In this document: one piece after another, positions 6,640-7,059 of the stretch
How the letters are laid out: each line of letters begins with the position of its first letter
How positions within the stretch are numbered: position 1 is the first letter of the stretch
DNA from: Chloroflexota bacterium
GTDB taxonomy: Bacteria; Chloroflexota; Anaerolineae; UBA7937
Assembly (NCBI GenBank): GCA_003453555.1
Contig: DMLA01000254.1
Span: forward strand, 1-7,059
Reading direction: 5' to 3'
Length of the DNA: 7,059 nt
Position numbers and translations under genes: made by a program
The notes under the pieces: generated by a model
Database searches by the model: none
What the model saw: the letters and a program-made list of their open reading frames with translations, nothing else
What the model was told of the DNA's origin: nothing

Positions 6640-6665
6640 CGTATTAATAGACGTGGTGGTAAACT
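6637..6665 (+). promoter_or_regulatory. Possible promoter with extended -10 for the lipoprotein gene
   Basis: TTGCGT (6637-6642, 3 of 6 matches) and TAAACT (6660-6665, 4 of 6) are 17 nt apart, with TG at 6657-6658 one base before the -10. The expected start near 6672 leaves a leader of about 17 nt holding the ribosome site. The -35 box begins directly at the terminator's T tract. The hexamers are weak; the TGn element and spacing are the main support. Confidence 0.4.
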
Positions 6666-6671
6666 GTCTCT

Positions 6672-6683
6672 AAGGAAGGGGGG
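6672..6683 (+). promoter_or_regulatory. Ribosome binding site for the lipoprotein gene
   Basis: A purine run AAGGAAGGGGGG ends 5 nt before the ATG at 6689. GGAAGG inside it is 9 nt from the start, which is good spacing. It supports 6689 as the start of a reading frame that has no stop before the window ends. Confidence 0.7.
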
Positions 6684-6688
6684 CTACT

Positions 6689-7059
6689 ATGAGAAAGGTC
6701 TTGATACCACTAATTTTCGGAGCGTTCCTGCTTGTGGCCTGCGATATCTCCTCCATCCCCGGATTACCGAAACTGGAGGTGGGCGAACTGCGCACCAAGG
6801 AACTCTTGGTCCCCTTGGGCGACGCTGAGAGTGCGGAGGTGCTTCTCCGCTTTGGCGCGGCCAACTTCCATCTGAAGCCTGGAGCCACCGAACTCTTGGA
6901 AGGAGAGGTTATCTATAACGTAGACCAACTGGAACCGGAGACGGAATACTCCTCCAGTGCTGGCAAGGCCAGGGTGGAGATAAGCCCCCGCAGAGGGGCA
7001 GAGATCAGGGGCCTACCCACCGAGAGGGTGCGCAACGACTGGGAGGTCTGGCTGACAAA
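6689..7059 (+). CDS. Toast_rack-like lipoprotein (N-terminal part)
   Basis: The gene runs off the right edge; 123 codons are visible. The protein starts with a classic lipoprotein signal: MRKV, a hydrophobic core (LIPLIFGAFLLVA), then the lipobox LVAC with Cys18 as the predicted lipidation site. The mature part begins with a short Ser/Pro/Gly linker. It then has features I associate with the N-terminal region of toast_rack family proteins (related to DUF2154/DUF4097 adhesin-like beta proteins): GELRTKEL, a LGDAESAEVLLRFGAANFHL strand pair, GATELLEGEVIYNV, and NDWEVWL at the visible end. Such proteins are predicted to be exported beta-rich repeats of unknown function. It probably has its own promoter behind the cyclase terminator. 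The lipoprotein call is strong; the family assignment is from memory of the pattern and moderately sure. Confidence 0.8.
   Translation, partial: MRKVLIPLIFGAFLLVACDISSIPGLPKLEVGELRTKELLVPLGDAESAEVLLRFGAANFHLKPGATELLEGEVIYNVDQLEPETEYSSSAGKARVEISPRRGAEIRGLPTERVRNDWEVWLT

Noticed and set aside
6637..6828. 63-codon + strand frame starting with TTG before the lipoprotein
   Set aside because: It overlaps the promoter, ribosome site and lipoprotein start in another frame; the 6689 frame has a lipobox and family pattern, this one has neither.

Overview
The window is a bacterial chromosomal stretch with every gene on the + strand. It is GC-rich by eye and has little intergenic space. The best guess for the source is Chloroflexota (Anaerolineae-like). 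The reasons are the PAS/multi-GAF/GGDEF protein with its recurring IENARLYEE segments, the toast_rack-type lipoprotein, and a flippase-like membrane protein joined to an HemY-like FAD oxidoreductase. This assignment is inference from protein style; no marker gene is present to prove it.

Layout. (1) 1-272 is the C-terminal end of a polytopic lysylphosphatidylglycerol-synthase-TM/flippase-like protein, and it overlaps the next start by ATGA. (2) 269-1597 encodes an FAD-dependent amine-oxidase-fold oxidoreductase. (3) A good sigma70-type promoter with an extended -10 (1575-1603) sits across the end of that gene and should drive 1640-3010 (UDP-glucose 6-dehydrogenase, ugd) and, 1 nt later, 3012-3386 (holo-ACP synthase, acpS). 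(4) A second extended -10 promoter (3422-3450) precedes a small two-helix membrane ORF (3455-3667). That ORF overlaps, in another frame, a large PAS-GAF4-GGDEF diguanylate cyclase (start 3654 or 3639, end 6584). A run of six G lies in the overlap, and losing one G would fuse the two into a membrane-anchored sensor. (5) A hairpin terminator (6613-6639) is followed directly by a third promoter (6637-6665) and the start of a toast_rack-like lipoprotein (6689 to the window end, incomplete).

How the genes may work together. The first three genes point to cell-surface glycan or glycolipid metabolism: a membrane flippase-like protein, a redox enzyme of unknown substrate, and the enzyme that makes UDP-glucuronate. 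acpS activates acyl carrier protein for lipid synthesis and may share a transcript with ugd because both feed envelope synthesis. The diguanylate cyclase is a separate signalling unit producing c-di-GMP, a common regulator of surface polysaccharide. The lipoprotein is a separate envelope gene.

I saw no RNA gene, CRISPR array, insertion sequence, prophage part or defence system. The observation most worth a second look is the membrane-ORF/sensor junction at the G6 run. The next is the shared promoter architecture (17-nt spacer plus TGn extended -10) in front of three separate units.
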